Origin: Lactarius indigo
Lineage: Eukaryota > Basidiomycota > Agaricomycetes > Russulales > Russulaceae
Assembly (NCBI GenBank): GCA_025766275.1
Contig: JAFKAC010000002.1
Coordinates: 1 to 64,000 of the forward strand
Length of the DNA stretch: 64,000 nucleotides
Direction: 5' to 3'
Positions 23,201 through 33,963 of the stretch are shown here, piece by piece. Made by a program: the position numbers and the translations under genes. The notes beneath the pieces were generated by a model, which was given only the letters and a program-made list of their open reading frames with translations, was not told the DNA's origin and did not search any database. Numbering within the stretch: position 1 is the first letter of the stretch; each line of letters begins with the position of its first letter.

Positions 23201-24500
23201 CTGGCGTAGATTTTGATGAAACCTTCTCTCCCAGTTGCACGATTTGAGTCGCTACGTTTACTTCTGGCGTTGGCCGCGCTGGAGGACTGGCACATCCATC
23301 AGATGGATGTTAAGTCTGCTTTTCTCAATGGCGTGCTTGACGAGGAGATATACATGGAGCAGCCACAAGGTTTCACTGTCACTGGCTCTGAGACGAAGGT
23401 GTGTCGCCTGGTTAAGGCGATCTATGGTCTCAAACAGGCCTCCCGCGCATGGAACTTGCAATTCCATGGAGTGCTCACTGCACTCGGCTTTAAGCGGACG
23501 TTTGCTGATGCTGGCATATATGTGATGCCTCAACGGGAGGGGTATGATCCACTCTTCATTATTGTCTACAGTTGACGACATCACTATACTGGGTCCCTCG
23601 CTGAGTGGTATCAAGCGTTTGAAATCGGACTTGTCTGAACGCTATGAGATAACAGATCTCGGGGAGATAGAGTCTTATCTTGGTATGCGCATTGTGCGCG
23701 ACCGCTCCCTTAGACGCATCGAAATAGATCAGTCTGGCTACATCAAGGATGTCCTTGAACGCTTTGGCATGTCTGATGCCACACCACACAACACACCCTT
23801 GCCCGCTGGTGCTGACGAGCACCTGGTTAAATACATGTCGCAGGCAACTGCCTCAGATATTTCCCACTACCAATCCTTGATTGGGAGTCTGCTTTATGTG
23901 CAGATTGGCACTAGGCCAGATATCTCCTTCGCTGTGTCACGTTTGGCGCAGTACACAGCGAACCCTTCACCACAACATCTGCGACTTGCGCAGTATGTCC
24001 TGTCCTACTTAGTGGGAACTATGGATATGCGTATTGTCTATGATGGCGCCAATGGCGATGGCCTTCATGGCTACACTGATTCCAGTCTGGCTGATCAGAC
24101 TGACTGACCGCCACTCCACCTCTGGTTATGTGTTCCTACTAGCTAACGGTGCAATAAGCTGGTCTTCGCGCAAGCAAAAGACTGTTGCCCAAAACACGAC
24201 GGAAGCGGAATACATGGCCATGACCGATGCAGCTAACCAGGCTGCGTGGTATCAGAGCTTCCTCACGGAACTCGGGTACGAGGTCGACGACCCCATCCCA
24301 CTACATGGTGACAATAAGGGTGCCATTGACTTGGCCTTGAACCCTGTCACTGGGAGACGGTCTAAGCACATTGCCATACGGCATCATGTCATTCAGGGAG
24401 TACGTCGAAAAGGGGACCATCACCCTCATTAGAACTCCTACTGTGGATATGGTTGCGGATGGCTTTACAAAGTCACTACCGCGTGTCCTGCTGCAGAAGC
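20212..24500 (+). pseudogene. Cop2 gag-pol polyprotein, many frameshifts
   Basis: Domains follow copia order. Gag with FDGTHWNEW (20.37 kb), CCHC knuckle CHYCNKKGHIKPDC (about 21.0 kb), protease MMDSGATHH (21.23 kb) and GAG-pre-integrase WHQRMGH (21.61 kb) come first. Integrase follows with HSDLAGP, HSDRGGEY and NGKAERFNRT (21.8-22.1 kb). RT has KWVFKLK, QMDVKSAFLNG and VDDI (23.1-23.6 kb), and RNase H has ADGFTKSL at the end. At least ten single-base shifts break it: near 20860, 22195, 22310, 22460, 22755, 23050, 23235, 23573, 24100 and 24405. In-frame stops are otherwise rare, so decay here is by indels rather than by base changes. Assembly indels are an alternative. An intact copy would give a polyprotein of about 1400 residues. 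Confidence 0.85.
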
Positions 24501-25243
24501 TGTCATGAACTCCCTGCCATCTTTCCTCTTTTTCTTATCTGACCTATCTCTGTTCCCTTTCTTGGTAGTTACCTTTCCAAGACCATGCTTCTCTTATCGG
24601 ATTGTTCTAGCACCTTCTGTGCTATTCTTGTTCACCCTTCTCCTGCCTTGCTGGCATGACACCATCGTGCACGATGTTGACACCATTTTTCCAGCACATT
24701 ATTCTATCTATAGCAACCAGTAGCACTATGCGCTCAGGTGCAATCCTGTACTATATAAGGAACCCTGTAGTGCGCCTTAGCTCCTTAGCTTTGGCTTAAT
24801 CAACTATCTGCGTTGTATCTCCCATTGACTCCTTGAGTGCCTCAGTTCCTTCAGCACTCAAGCCCTTGACCCAGAACCTCTGACCCTTGACCCTTATCCC
24901 CTTTGGGTCATTCCCCTCTCAGCCTCTGTGCAGGCTTCCCCTTGACTTCGCTCTCATCCTCCTCTTGTCTTACTGGTCAGCCCAGTGACACGTGACCTTT
25001 GGACTTAGGCCACTGAGCTCGTCCATCGCTACAGACTCAGTCACCTTAACGCAAGGGGCTGTTACAGAAGGACCTTCCCACCTCAGCGTAGGGGGATTGC
25101 CACAGACTCAGCTACCTCAGGCGTAGGAGCTGTTACAGAGGACCTTAGGAGTTGTTGCACACAGTGCCAACCCTGACTTGGCTGTCGACTGCCACGTGAC
25201 AGGAAGCCATTACAGAAGACCGCGCCCCCGCAGAGGCGTGACA
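24501..25243 (+). repeat. Cyc 5' LTR (743 bp)
   Basis: Starts TGTCATGAAC and ends CGTGACA. A TATATAA box sits at 24752-24758. TTAGCTTTGGCTTA at 24785-24798 marks the inferred start of the mRNA. Confidence 0.9.
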
Positions 25244-25257
25244 TAAGCCAAAGCTAA
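25244..25257 (+). promoter_or_regulatory. Cyc self-priming site (TAAGCCAAAGCTAA)
   Basis: This 14-mer directly follows the LTR and is the perfect reverse complement of TTAGCTTTGGCTTA at 24785-24798, about 33 nt after the TATA box start. Same geometry as in Gy1, Gy2 and Gy3 but a different sequence, which argues for self-priming and against a shared tRNA. Confidence 0.75.
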
Positions 25258-25309
25258 TCAGAACCTAGCCAACGCACCGGCCGGGACCCCAGAAGAAAGA
25301 CCATCGATA

Positions 25310-26766
25310 GTGACACTTGTCAGTGCACTAGTACCACCGACGTACACCCCAGAACTGCTTGCCATACCCGGAAGCACCCTGACAGAACCCCGACGAAACT
25401 CCAGCATGCCATCGATGCACCAGATGCAGGAGATGACTTCTGAAGAGAAGTGGAATGCCTACGAGGCACGCCGAGCCGCACGACGCCAGCTACGACGAGG
25501 AGGAGTGACAGCAGCACCCTCCACTCCGAAACCTGACCTTGCCGACATAGCTCTGGTACCAGAAGAACCAGAAAAGGGCACAAAGCCCCAACCCCAGATG
25601 CCCTACTCCCTCAGCATCGATCTGAGCGGCGTAGCTGCAGAAGAAGAAACCCTGGAACTAGAGAATGCACCCACACGACGATCCGATACAATAGAAGTCG
25701 AAGCTCCCATTGGGAGAGACGCCTTTGTATTGGGAAAGACCCTAGAACCCCACCAATCAGAAGAGGGAGCAAACGACACAACAATGGTAGATGACATACC
25801 AGGATGGGTAGCTAGGAGACGTCTCACACGACAATCTCGCACGATAGAAGCCGAAGCCCCTACCAGGGGAGACGCATTCATACCTGAGCAAAGCCCCAGG
25901 ACCAGAGAAAATGCTGATCAATGATCACGACTCGGGCGAACCTGAGTGGGTTGCCAAAAGACGAACTACGAGGTCTCACGCACCCCCGATGCCGACAGCC
26001 GAAACCTGATAACAAAGGAAACATACCTGGAAGCCCAGAATGGACTACCGTGTCCTACAAAAAGACAACTGGTCATCGTGCCAATCCTATCGACAGAAGA
26101 CACAAGCATGAGATGACTAGAAGTAGAAATGAACCAGAAAAGAGTCGAAGTGGACGACCTCGATGGAGAAGAAGTCCTGAACCAGAAATCAGTCCCCAAG
26201 CACCCGGAATGGACACAGGAGGGGACCAAAGGACCAGAAAACTTGATAGAAATCCGATAAGTCGAAGCCCTTCTAAGGGAGACGCACGGGAATTCACAGA
26301 ACGAAGTAGGATGCTTCTACAAATGTTAAGAAGCAACCCTGAGTTCGCTGCCCTCCCCCGAAGACGAACAGCGATCACTACTCACTGAACTGATAGAGGA
26401 CAATGAGAATCGGTGTGAATCGAAAGAAGGCGACCTGCAGACTCAATCCGAAGGGAATGACAATTGGGAAGGAAACGACGACTGGCAGGCAAACGATAAA
26501 CTGCAAAAGAATGAAGCAGTAGACGACGACTCGGAAAGGAAAAGTCGAAGCCCATGCATAGACCATACATGCGGAGACGCATCCATCGAACGAAGCCGCT
26601 CCCTCTTAAGAGTACTCCAAGAGAACCCTGCATTCACTGGTCTCCCCCGAAGCGAACAACGACTGGTGTTTGCCGAGCTGTTGGAAAACGAGGAAGAATG
26701 CGCGTACCTTCTTACCCTAAAGGAAGAAGGGAGCTATAATGACGCAGAATGCGTCCTAACAGAAGA
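25310..26766 (+). pseudogene. Cyc first ORF, degenerate repeat protein
   Basis: The ATG at 25310 opens a 204-residue frame (to 25924) rich in E, R and P. Later coding-like stretches lie in shifted frames up to about 26766. Degenerate internal repeats are visible: EVEAPIGRDAF, EAEAPTRGDAF and SPSKGDAREF form one series; ERSRMLLQMLRSNPEFAALP and ERSRSLLRVLQENPAFTGLP form another. So an ancestral repeat protein has been broken by frameshifts near 25915 and 26358. A stop-start overlap ATGA occurs at 25921-25924. I do not recognise the family; it occupies the Gag position but lacks a zinc knuckle. Confidence 0.4.
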
Positions 26767-26771
26767 AGGCA

Positions 26772-27836
26772 ATGAACCTTCTAGACGGAACAGTGACGAG
26801 CAACAATGGCCACCAGAACCCTGAAAGGAATGATTATTGGACAGACGAGCCAGAGGATGATACCAGCCTTGGAACAGTTGACTACTGGGCCCAGCTAATT
26901 AAAAACCTCTCCCGGGAAGAGTCCAACGAATTTCTTGATGACCTACTAGAGGGAATAACTGATGACCTACCAGATGACACGTTCAACGAATCTACATGGG
27001 AAAAAGCAGCCGTGCAGCTCCCCGATAGCAGCTACATGTCAGATTCCACGAACCTAGCTCAGAACAACGATGAAGGAGCACGTCAGGCCAACGACTTGGG
27101 AAGCAACTCACCGCTCCGAGAATTGTCTTCGATTCAGAACAAAGTCTCATCGGCCCGCTTGACAGCACCTTCGGTCACCCTTAATCAGGAACAGCTAACC
27201 GAAGGTACAAGCACCACTGACGATGAAGAATTGAAACCGCTGTATGGTCCCCGACAGTATGAAGAAGGCTCGGATGAGCAGCAACAGACTCAAAAAGCGC
27301 AGTACGAAAAACGACGACAACGACGCAGGGCAGCTAAGGCGACGCCCTGGGACATGGTTGAATGCCGATGGAACACAGAAGCAACTGAACGAACGGCAAT
27401 ACCAAAAACGAAGACGACAAAAGAAACCGAGCCAGCGGCAATAATAATTGCAACAGATGACCCGCCAATACCCGAAAACGAAAGAAACAACCCAGGGCGG
27501 AACCAGAACGACCACCGGGAAGTACCACGAGGATGCAGCAACCCTAAGACAACGGAAACGAACACCTCAGGACGAGAACAAACGCTCTGTACAGCAGGCA
27601 CAGTCAGAAATGACCACGCATCCCCTCGATATACCACGGTAACAAGTATGCCCCCAGGAAACCAGACATCCGACACCCAGGGTAAACTAGAACGACAGGA
27701 CGACACTACGGAAAGAAGAACGACTTCCTTACTCGAAAAACCTAAAACGGCGACTGTCTGGAGGCGCCGGAACGACCAGGAACGAAGGAGAGCTGACCAG
27801 CAACGAAAGAATCAAACACCGGCCGAAAACCGATGA
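26772..27836 (+). CDS. Cyc second ORF, unrecognised charged protein
   Basis: A 354-residue frame starting at ATG 26772. The first 130 residues are acidic (YWAQLIKNLSREESNEFLDDL); the rest is basic and glutamine/arginine-rich (KAQYEKRRQRRR). From about 27240 other frames are also open with similar basic composition, so the true frame may change. The stop overlaps the next start as ATGA (27833-27836). No known domain. A structural or RNA-binding role is conceivable from composition only. Confidence 0.4.
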   Translation: MNLLDGTVTSNNGHQNPERNDYWTDEPEDDTSLGTVDYWAQLIKNLSREESNEFLDDLLEGITDDLPDDTFNESTWEKAAVQLPDSSYMSDSTNLAQNNDEGARQANDLGSNSPLRELSSIQNKVSSARLTAPSVTLNQEQLTEGTSTTDDEELKPLYGPRQYEEGSDEQQQTQKAQYEKRRQRRRAAKATPWDMVECRWNTEATERTAIPKTKTTKETEPAAIIIATDDPPIPENERNNPGRNQNDHREVPRGCSNPKTTETNTSGREQTLCTAGTVRNDHASPRYTTVTSMPPGNQTSDTQGKLERQDDTTERRTTSLLEKPKTATVWRRRNDQERRRADQQRKNQTPAENR

Positions 27837-29602
27837 AGACGATCACCTGGAGGCCCAACAGTCGCAGACGGACGGTACCAGCACGCTCTGGCCCACCGAT
27901 CGACCCCGGGACACCCTGGTGCCAGTCAGAACAGCTGGATAAACCGATGCAACGAGCACCAACGGACAGCGCGACATTTCAACCGCACGGAACGAGTAAT
28001 GCGAGGCAAGGAAAACCCCATAGAGAACCAGCCCGGATCAACCCTGTGAACCAAAGTAATCTGGTGCCAACAGACTCTAGACTCAACACATCCTGTTCGC
28101 ACCGTACGCTGAATACAATTGATTGCCCACAAAGCCTGCCGAGACACTCGCAATCGCACCCTTTACATCCTAATCTGGCTGTCAAACCTGGAACAGTCTG
28201 CGCCATTCCCAGCACGGTTCCACTGACCCTGACAGACGGATCAACCTGCTGTGTTGCCGTGGAAGGCAACAGCTTTAGGGAGGGGGTAATCACCTCACCA
28301 CACTCCTCACCACACTTCGCTTTCAATCCCTCGCCTCTACAGAACGACCAGAATCAACCCCCGACACCTCAAGACCAGGGCATGAATCAGACAGAACGAT
28401 CAAAACATGCCCCACCATGCCCTAGCTATAGCTCGGTTAAACCTGCCATATCGACTCGGACCTCCCTAGACAACACTTGCCCAGACAAAGACACCACAAA
28501 GACCAGTACATTGAAACAACTAATGACGCTACTTGAAAGCAACCCTGAACGACCAAGTACAGCGGTATCTAACCAACCCGGAAACATCTTGACGTCCACA
28601 AACACCTCCACATCAGCGGACACCTACGAGGTTCAGGAACAATCAGTTGAGATGAACAGAACAAGGATGACACCTATCCAGAATGACTCGCCAAATCATG
28701 GTGTCCAGACCCCACTCCCCAGATGCTCCGGCCACGTAGGAGACCCTGGAATAGCATGTGCAGGACATCTAACCTCCCCTTACCCTTCTAGACACCTCAG
28801 TGAAGTCCCAACAGAAAAATCGATGGCCAGCGCACCAATAGGGGAACTACGAAAAGAAAACAACACTGGTACATCGACTGCCAGCACTACCACCACCTTT
28901 GGCGACTTCTCTCTTACGCCCAGCCCTCAGACAAAAGGAATGTACCCTGTGACCATCTGTACGGAGTGGATAAAAGCAGCCTGTAATGAAGAAAAGACCA
29001 GCAACTCACCAGACGACTCCCCTCTCCACCCTTGCCTCCTGACAATGGACTACGTCGCTCCCATCTATTCCCAGACCCTCACAGGACTAGTGGACCAAAA
29101 CCCATCACATTCGGTCATTGAGTACCTGGCCACCACCACGATCACAGTTATTAATACTGCTATTGATCGCTCCCCCCCCATCCCTGCTGCAATCAATGTG
29201 CGACGTCCAGAAGAACCTGCCTTCATCAGGTGGACCACTGGGATCGTGATTAGATCCCGGATTAGAACCCTTGTCCTTTTAACTGCCCTCACCTACCTGA
29301 ATAGGGTTAAACCCTATATCTGCACCAATACCCTTAAGTGGGCCGAAATACGACTACTCCTGGGAGCCCTTGTTCTTGCTGACAAATACATGGACGACAA
29401 TGCCCTCAGCAATGCACAGTGGGCCGTGGTTACTAAAAGGTTTACCAAGTGGCAGATTGGACAGATGGAACGTGAGTTCCTGAGTGTCCTCAACTGGAAA
29501 CTTAGAGTGTCCCAAGAAGATCTCTTGAGATGGCATGATGCCACCATCCTCCCCCTTACCCCCATCCTTACTGCGCTGACCTCTCCCCCAACTGGCTATT
29601 AA
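27833..29602 (+). CDS. Cyc third ORF with C-terminal Pho85-type cyclin box
   Basis: A 589-residue frame. Residues 1-380 are low-complexity S/T/P-rich. From about residue 405 a cyclin N-terminal fold is readable without introns: FIRWTTGIVIRSRIRTLVLL, LTALTYLNRVKP, then KWAEIRLLLGALVLADKYMD. It continues with DDNALSNAQWAVVTKRFTKW, MEREFLSVLNWKLRVS and DLLRWHDA (about 29050-29550). The patterns LxALxYLxR, LxxALxxAxKYxxD, WAxxT and ExExxFLxxLxxxLxVS are those of fungal PCL (Pho85) cyclins. In PCL cyclins this region binds the cyclin-dependent kinase. Lack of introns suggests capture through an RNA copy. Whether the protein is made, and whether it acts as a cyclin or a decoy, cannot be seen. Confidence 0.65.
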   Translation: MKTITWRPNSRRRTVPARSGPPIDPGTPWCQSEQLDKPMQRAPTDSATFQPHGTSNARQGKPHREPARINPVNQSNLVPTDSRLNTSCSHRTLNTIDCPQSLPRHSQSHPLHPNLAVKPGTVCAIPSTVPLTLTDGSTCCVAVEGNSFREGVITSPHSSPHFAFNPSPLQNDQNQPPTPQDQGMNQTERSKHAPPCPSYSSVKPAISTRTSLDNTCPDKDTTKTSTLKQLMTLLESNPERPSTAVSNQPGNILTSTNTSTSADTYEVQEQSVEMNRTRMTPIQNDSPNHGVQTPLPRCSGHVGDPGIACAGHLTSPYPSRHLSEVPTEKSMASAPIGELRKENNTGTSTASTTTTFGDFSLTPSPQTKGMYPVTICTEWIKAACNEEKTSNSPDDSPLHPCLLTMDYVAPIYSQTLTGLVDQNPSHSVIEYLATTTITVINTAIDRSPPIPAAINVRRPEEPAFIRWTTGIVIRSRIRTLVLLTALTYLNRVKPYICTNTLKWAEIRLLLGALVLADKYMDDNALSNAQWAVVTKRFTKWQIGQMEREFLSVLNWKLRVSQEDLLRWHDATILPLTPILTALTSPPTGY

Positions 29603-29890
29603 GTCACACCCCTTCAAAAAGAAGCTGGCAGCTCCTCCGAAACTTCTCCATCCCCCTTTTGTCATCAGAACTAATCCCATCTGACGACAGTGGAGGAAGT
29701 CCCTGAAACTTCCCCAGAAGAAGTCTCAGATCAAATGGAGACAACATCAGAAGGCCAGGGCTAGTAACCCTGAAGAAGACGCCACCTTCATGACCTTACT
29801 CCAAATCCTGAAAGAGTCACAGTCTGGCCTCACCAACCTGGCCACTACATGACTTGGCGACGTGGAATTCGCCCCTTAGAAAGGGGGTAA

Positions 29891-30634
29891 TGTCATGAAC
29901 TCCCTGCCATCTTTCCTCTTTTTCTTATCTGACCTATCTCTGTTCCCTTTCTTGGTAGTTACCTTTCCAAGGACCATGCTTCTCTTATCGGATTGTTCTA
30001 GCACCTTCTGTGCTATTCTTGTTCACCCTTCTCCTGCCTTGCTGGCATGACACCATCGTGCACGATGTTGACACCATTTTTCCAGCACATTATTCTATCT
30101 ATAGCAACCAGTAGCACTATGCGCTCAGGTGCAATCCTGTACTATATAAGGAACCCTGTAGTGCGCCTTAGCTCCTTAGCTTTGGCTTAATCAACTATCT
30201 GCGTTGTATCTCCCATTGACTCCTTGAGTGCCTCAGTTCCTTCAGCACTCAAGCCCTTGACCCAGAACCTCTGACCCTTGACCCTTATCCCCTTTGGGTC
30301 ATTCCCCTCTCAGCCTCTGTGCAGGCTTCCCCTTGACTTCGCTCTCATCCTCCTCTTGTCTTACTGGTCAGCCCAGTGACACGTGACCTTTGGACTTAGG
30401 CCACTGAGCTCGTCCATCGCTACAGACTCAGTCACCTTAACGCAAGGGGCTGTTACAGAAGGACCTTCCCACCTCAGCATAGGGGGATTGCCACAGACTC
30501 AGCTACCTCGGCGTAGGAGCTGTTACAGAGGACCTTAGGAGTTGTTGCACACAGTGCCAACCCTGACTTGGCTGTCGACTGCCACGTGACAGGAAGCCAT
30601 TACAGAAGACCGCGCCCCCGCAGAGGCTGTGACA
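29891..30634 (+). repeat. Cyc 3' LTR (744 bp)
   Basis: Differs from the 5' LTR by about four changes (extra G near 29972, a G/A at about 30479, one base missing near 30510, an extra T near 30628). The TATATAA box is retained. Ends TGTGACA. Confidence 0.9.
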
Positions 30635-30724
30635 AAGGCCCTCCTTCCTAGTGCTTCGTCAAAACCACAGCACCAGTAATACAAAATGAGATGGCTTACA
30701 AACACGCATTGCATCATCTCATCA

Positions 30725-31460
30725 TCTCACCAACCTCATTACAAAATTCATCAAAAAAGTGCTCCATATCGCTGACCAGAGGCAAAGTGTCAGAGTCCAA
30801 GGTGCCAAGAGTAGTAGATTGTGGGGTAAGGAATCCTTTTGAGAGATCAAGCATTGGCTCAACCTTGGGACTGTCACTATCAATGTCGGGAAGCTTGAAT
30901 TCTTTGTTGCTGTTGTCAACAGGCTTAATTGCAGGTTTGTAGTCATCAATGCAATGTTAGAATGATATTGAACTCACCGGCAGATGAGTCCAAGTAGACT
31001 GATGCTGGCCAGTCAGATGAGAGGGCACCAGGGCAGCAGGAGTTGAAGAGTCTTGAGGGTCTGTGCCAGTGGGGACATCATTGACAGCTTTGGCCTTCAT
31101 AGCAGCAGACTAAGTGGTAGTTGCCAGAGCTATAATCAAAGCTGAACGTCATCAGACTCACAGGCACATGGGAATGAGTACGCCAAGCCCGGCCAGTCAA
31201 AGGACCAGAGGGTACTGGGGCTGCTGGAGCTGGAGAGCCTTCCTGTGGGTCTGAGAGGACGTCGTTGACAGCCTTTGCTTTCAGAGCCTTGGGAACATGT
31301 CGGGGGGGCATTGATGTCATTGAGGGGCAAAAAGTGGGCCCCACTATAAGCGAACGCTTGGACCTTGCCGAAATTCTGAGAGTCATTGGATGGAGGATGG
31401 ACAGAGGAACATGAGGCATGAGTGATACATAAAAAAAACCACGACGCAATCAATTAAAGG
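30725..31460 (-). pseudogene. Unrecognised minus-strand exons with tandem duplication
   Basis: Coding-like pieces on the minus strand: NFGKVQAFAYSGAHFLPLND (about 31370), ALKAKAVNDVLSDPQ (about 31260) and a diverged copy AMKAKAVNDVPTGTDPQ (about 31080). The last exon reads KPVDNSNKEFKLPDIDSDS to a stop near 30725. A run of seven C near 31300 coincides with a frame break. The duplicated block includes intron-like sequence. No family recognised. It lies downstream of the FunK1 relic and could be its decayed 3' part or a separate gene. Confidence 0.35.
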
Positions 31461-31650
31461 GACCACTGAAATTCTGCAAGTCGCACAGGGGAATGTGAGG
31501 CATGAGTGATACATAAAGAAACGCAATGCAATCAATCGAAGGGACTACCAATATTCATTGCATGCAACGTGAGGAATTACAACAGACACAAAGACATGAG
31601 TGATACAGTACATAAAAATACGTGATGCAATCGATTACAGGGACTTGTTT
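31410..31650. repeat. Three tandem units with CATGAGTGATACA and GCAATCRATT
   Basis: Units near 31417, 31501 and 31590 each carry CATGAGTGATAC, a short A-rich stretch and a GATGCAATC/GACGCAATC-like word followed by GGGAC. They read as repeated intron or spacer sequence between the duplicated exons and the FunK1 relic. Confidence 0.5.
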
Positions 31651-33831
31651 TGCTTTGGAAGGTTCTTGTTTCGCTTTGGCAAGGACTGCTGTTCCATGAG
31701 GTCTCCACCTTCACACTCCAGTGCAGCTTCCCTGCATCTCTTGGAGCCCAAACATAAACCCCGCTTCACTGCATGTGAGAGAAGAAGCCTCTGCCTATTG
31801 GCAGGTTCAAAGGCTGGCCAAGCGTTCTCTTGATTGATGACTTGTTTGATGGTGAGGATAGTGGCATTGTGATTGTCGAGGGCTGACATATAAAGTTTGT
31901 AGTCTGCCAGTGCATTTTTGAATGTTTGTTCATTGACAGCGGCCAGCTTCAAAGTTGGTTTGATTCCCTGAGCTTGATGGATCACGTCCTTTATTTTGAA
32001 CTTGTGAGCGTAAGTCAGCCGATCCCTATGACAAATGGAGAGTAACTCCTTCAAATTGCGCAGTAGCTCCGCAAGAGGGACATTGTCAGTAAAGTTGAGT
32101 TTGTTCAGTTCTTGGTCACCTCACATGAACATGAGTTTCGTCAGTCCTCCCATGTTTCCATAGACATGTGGATTGAAGACTGTGTCAACAAAGCTAGATA
32201 GGCAGTCCACATCCCAACTGCAATGGAGATAGTGGAGAGCCATCCACAGTAAGATGAAGAAGGCAGACTCAATGTTGTGAATGAAAGTTTGATTGATGTT
32301 GGGGTTCTTGATGAGGTCCACTGCCATGAACTGCCAAGTACCCTGCAAAACAGTTATTGTTGGGAAAGTGCTGGGTGGAAGGACTGGAATAACATACCGT
32401 ATGGGTGGCCTGGCAAGCACTCCCTGCAGATGGATCACCCAGGTTGACCTGCTTACAAAGGTCCCAGTCGATGAGTAACCCACCATCAAAGTCAGCGCTC
32501 TCTGTCAATAATATATTGTTGGGGCTGATGTCGCGATGAAGGATCTTGCACTTCTCGAAAGCATCCCTGTGAGCTAGAAAAATAGTCAATCAGCAGTCAA
32601 CAGTAAAGAGGGCTATATACACACCGATTAATGCCGTGTGAACAGCATGTACCATGTCCCTACTGCATTGAAAGGTATTTAATTTTTTGCCAACATCGTC
32701 AAGAATTAATCAATGGTGACGGTGACGAGTGAATTCGTGTGTAGACTTCAGCGCCCAAGGTTCATTAGCAAATCGGCCAGTACATGTAGAGTGGTAGGTG
32801 TCCATGCCAACATCACTGGAGGCTGCACAGTGAGGGACATTGGGTATCTTTGCGTTATTAAGAGTCTTGTAGATGTCGCCCTCTCTCTCCATTCCATTGC
32901 AGGCAACCCTCCAAGAATCCTTGAAGAAGATGACAGAGTTCCTCTTGATATCAAAGGCAATGGAGGTACGGGTTGCGCGGCCAGGAGGTGTATAAAGTTG
33001 ACAAACAGGTGGTTTGATGACAAAGTTGCTGCAACCTGGCTGGTATGTATGACGAGGGATGGTGACGACAAAGAGGTCCTGATTAATATGGAATTGATCA
33101 TCAGCAGTAACAGCCTTCAGAGTCTCTTCTGGCATGGCTTTGCGAATGCTGTTGTCGTGTCCTTGCTCCTGTCTCCCTGCTTGGTCATAACGGATAAAAA
33201 AGTCTAATAGTTCGGGATCTCATCAGTAGTAGATGGGTGTGGTGATGATTGCACCACTTCGGTCCCATCGAATAAGTCTTGCATAATCATCGACAACAAG
33301 GATACTGAAGACATGTGTACGGAACTGGCAGTCAAGTTGCAGAGCCACGTATGCAATGATCTGCCCAGCTGTTGAGACCCCTTTCGAAGCTTGGTTCATG
33401 AGTCGATTGGAACTCGAAACGGATTGTCCTCCGTCTGGGAAATTCACCAAGAAGGCGTCTTCCTCCGCTTTGCTTTTAAATTCAATCCAGATGTTGCTGA
33501 GAGTGGAATTGGCTCCGAGGACGGTTTTGTGCACTTGGTCGTAAACTGTACAATCGGGTGAAAAGGAAACTGACAGGTTGGTGGTAGCCTTGTCTGGTGA
33601 ACGTGATGTGTCGCGAATATAGAGTGTCTTGAGGTATGGTTGAACAATGTCAATCTGAGGGATTCTTTTCAGTACCGAAAAAGCTCTGAGGGATCAATTA
33701 CTCACAAATACCTTGTACATGAGAACCTCAGTCCGAAGGTTGGCTAGAGCATCAAACAGGCCCACTTTGAACTTGAACGATGGCACTTTTGAACTTGGAA
33801 GAAAAGTAGAGAGAAATAATTGAGGAGGCAT
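31635..33831 (-). pseudogene. FunK1-type fungal protein kinase relic
   Basis: Start ATG at 33829-33831. N-lobe parts include YDQVHKTVLG, GQIIAYVALQLDCQFRTHVF and RLIRWDRSGAIITTPI (33.2-33.5 kb), then PELLDFF. A middle part reads NSVIFFKDSWR (32.9 kb). The catalytic loop HRDISPNNILL and the metal-binding segment LLIDWDLCK (32.4-32.5 kb) are intact, followed by GTWQFMAVDL after an intron (32345-32400). The C-terminal helical part has a basic tail. This order is that of FunK1 kinases, expanded in agaricomycetes. In-frame stops are all TGA: two adjacent at 33220-33225, one at 32710-32712 and one at 32121-32123. So it is a pseudogene, although the catalytic residues are conserved. Divergent from the plus-strand ORF at 33964. 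Confidence 0.75.
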
Positions 33832-33963
33832 CCCTTCTCTTCCTTGTACCACCATCATCTCTTTTAGCGCTGATAGTGGTTCTAGTCTACACATCATCCA
33901 ATACAACCCTGAATAACCCCCTACTGCAGAGAACACACCTGGTGTCCTTGTGACCTCTGCAGG

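Larger units (their letters stand above)
18814..24500 (+). mobile_element. Cop2, Ty1/copia retrotransposon lacking its 3' LTR
   Basis: A 615-bp 5' LTR (18814-19428), the initiator-tRNA primer site (19429-19440) and a 770-nt leader precede gag-pol at 20212-24500. The element inserted into Gy3 just after its gag start. The 3' LTR is missing because the Cyc LTR begins right after the last Pol residues. An inverted copy of the LTR stands alone at 47959-48583. Confidence 0.85.
24501..30634 (+). mobile_element. Cyc, non-autonomous LTR element carrying a cyclin domain
   Basis: The LTRs (24501-25243 and 29891-30634) differ at only about four positions. A self-priming site follows the 5' LTR, and a purine tract (AGAAAGGGGG) precedes the 3' LTR. 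The 4.6 kb interior has no protease, RT, RNase H or integrase motif in any frame. It holds repeat-rich acidic/basic ORFs and ends with a Pho85-type cyclin box. Flanking 5-mers do not match (GAAGC, AAGGC), so the ends probably come from recombined copies. Mobilisation would need enzymes supplied by another element. Confidence 0.8.
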
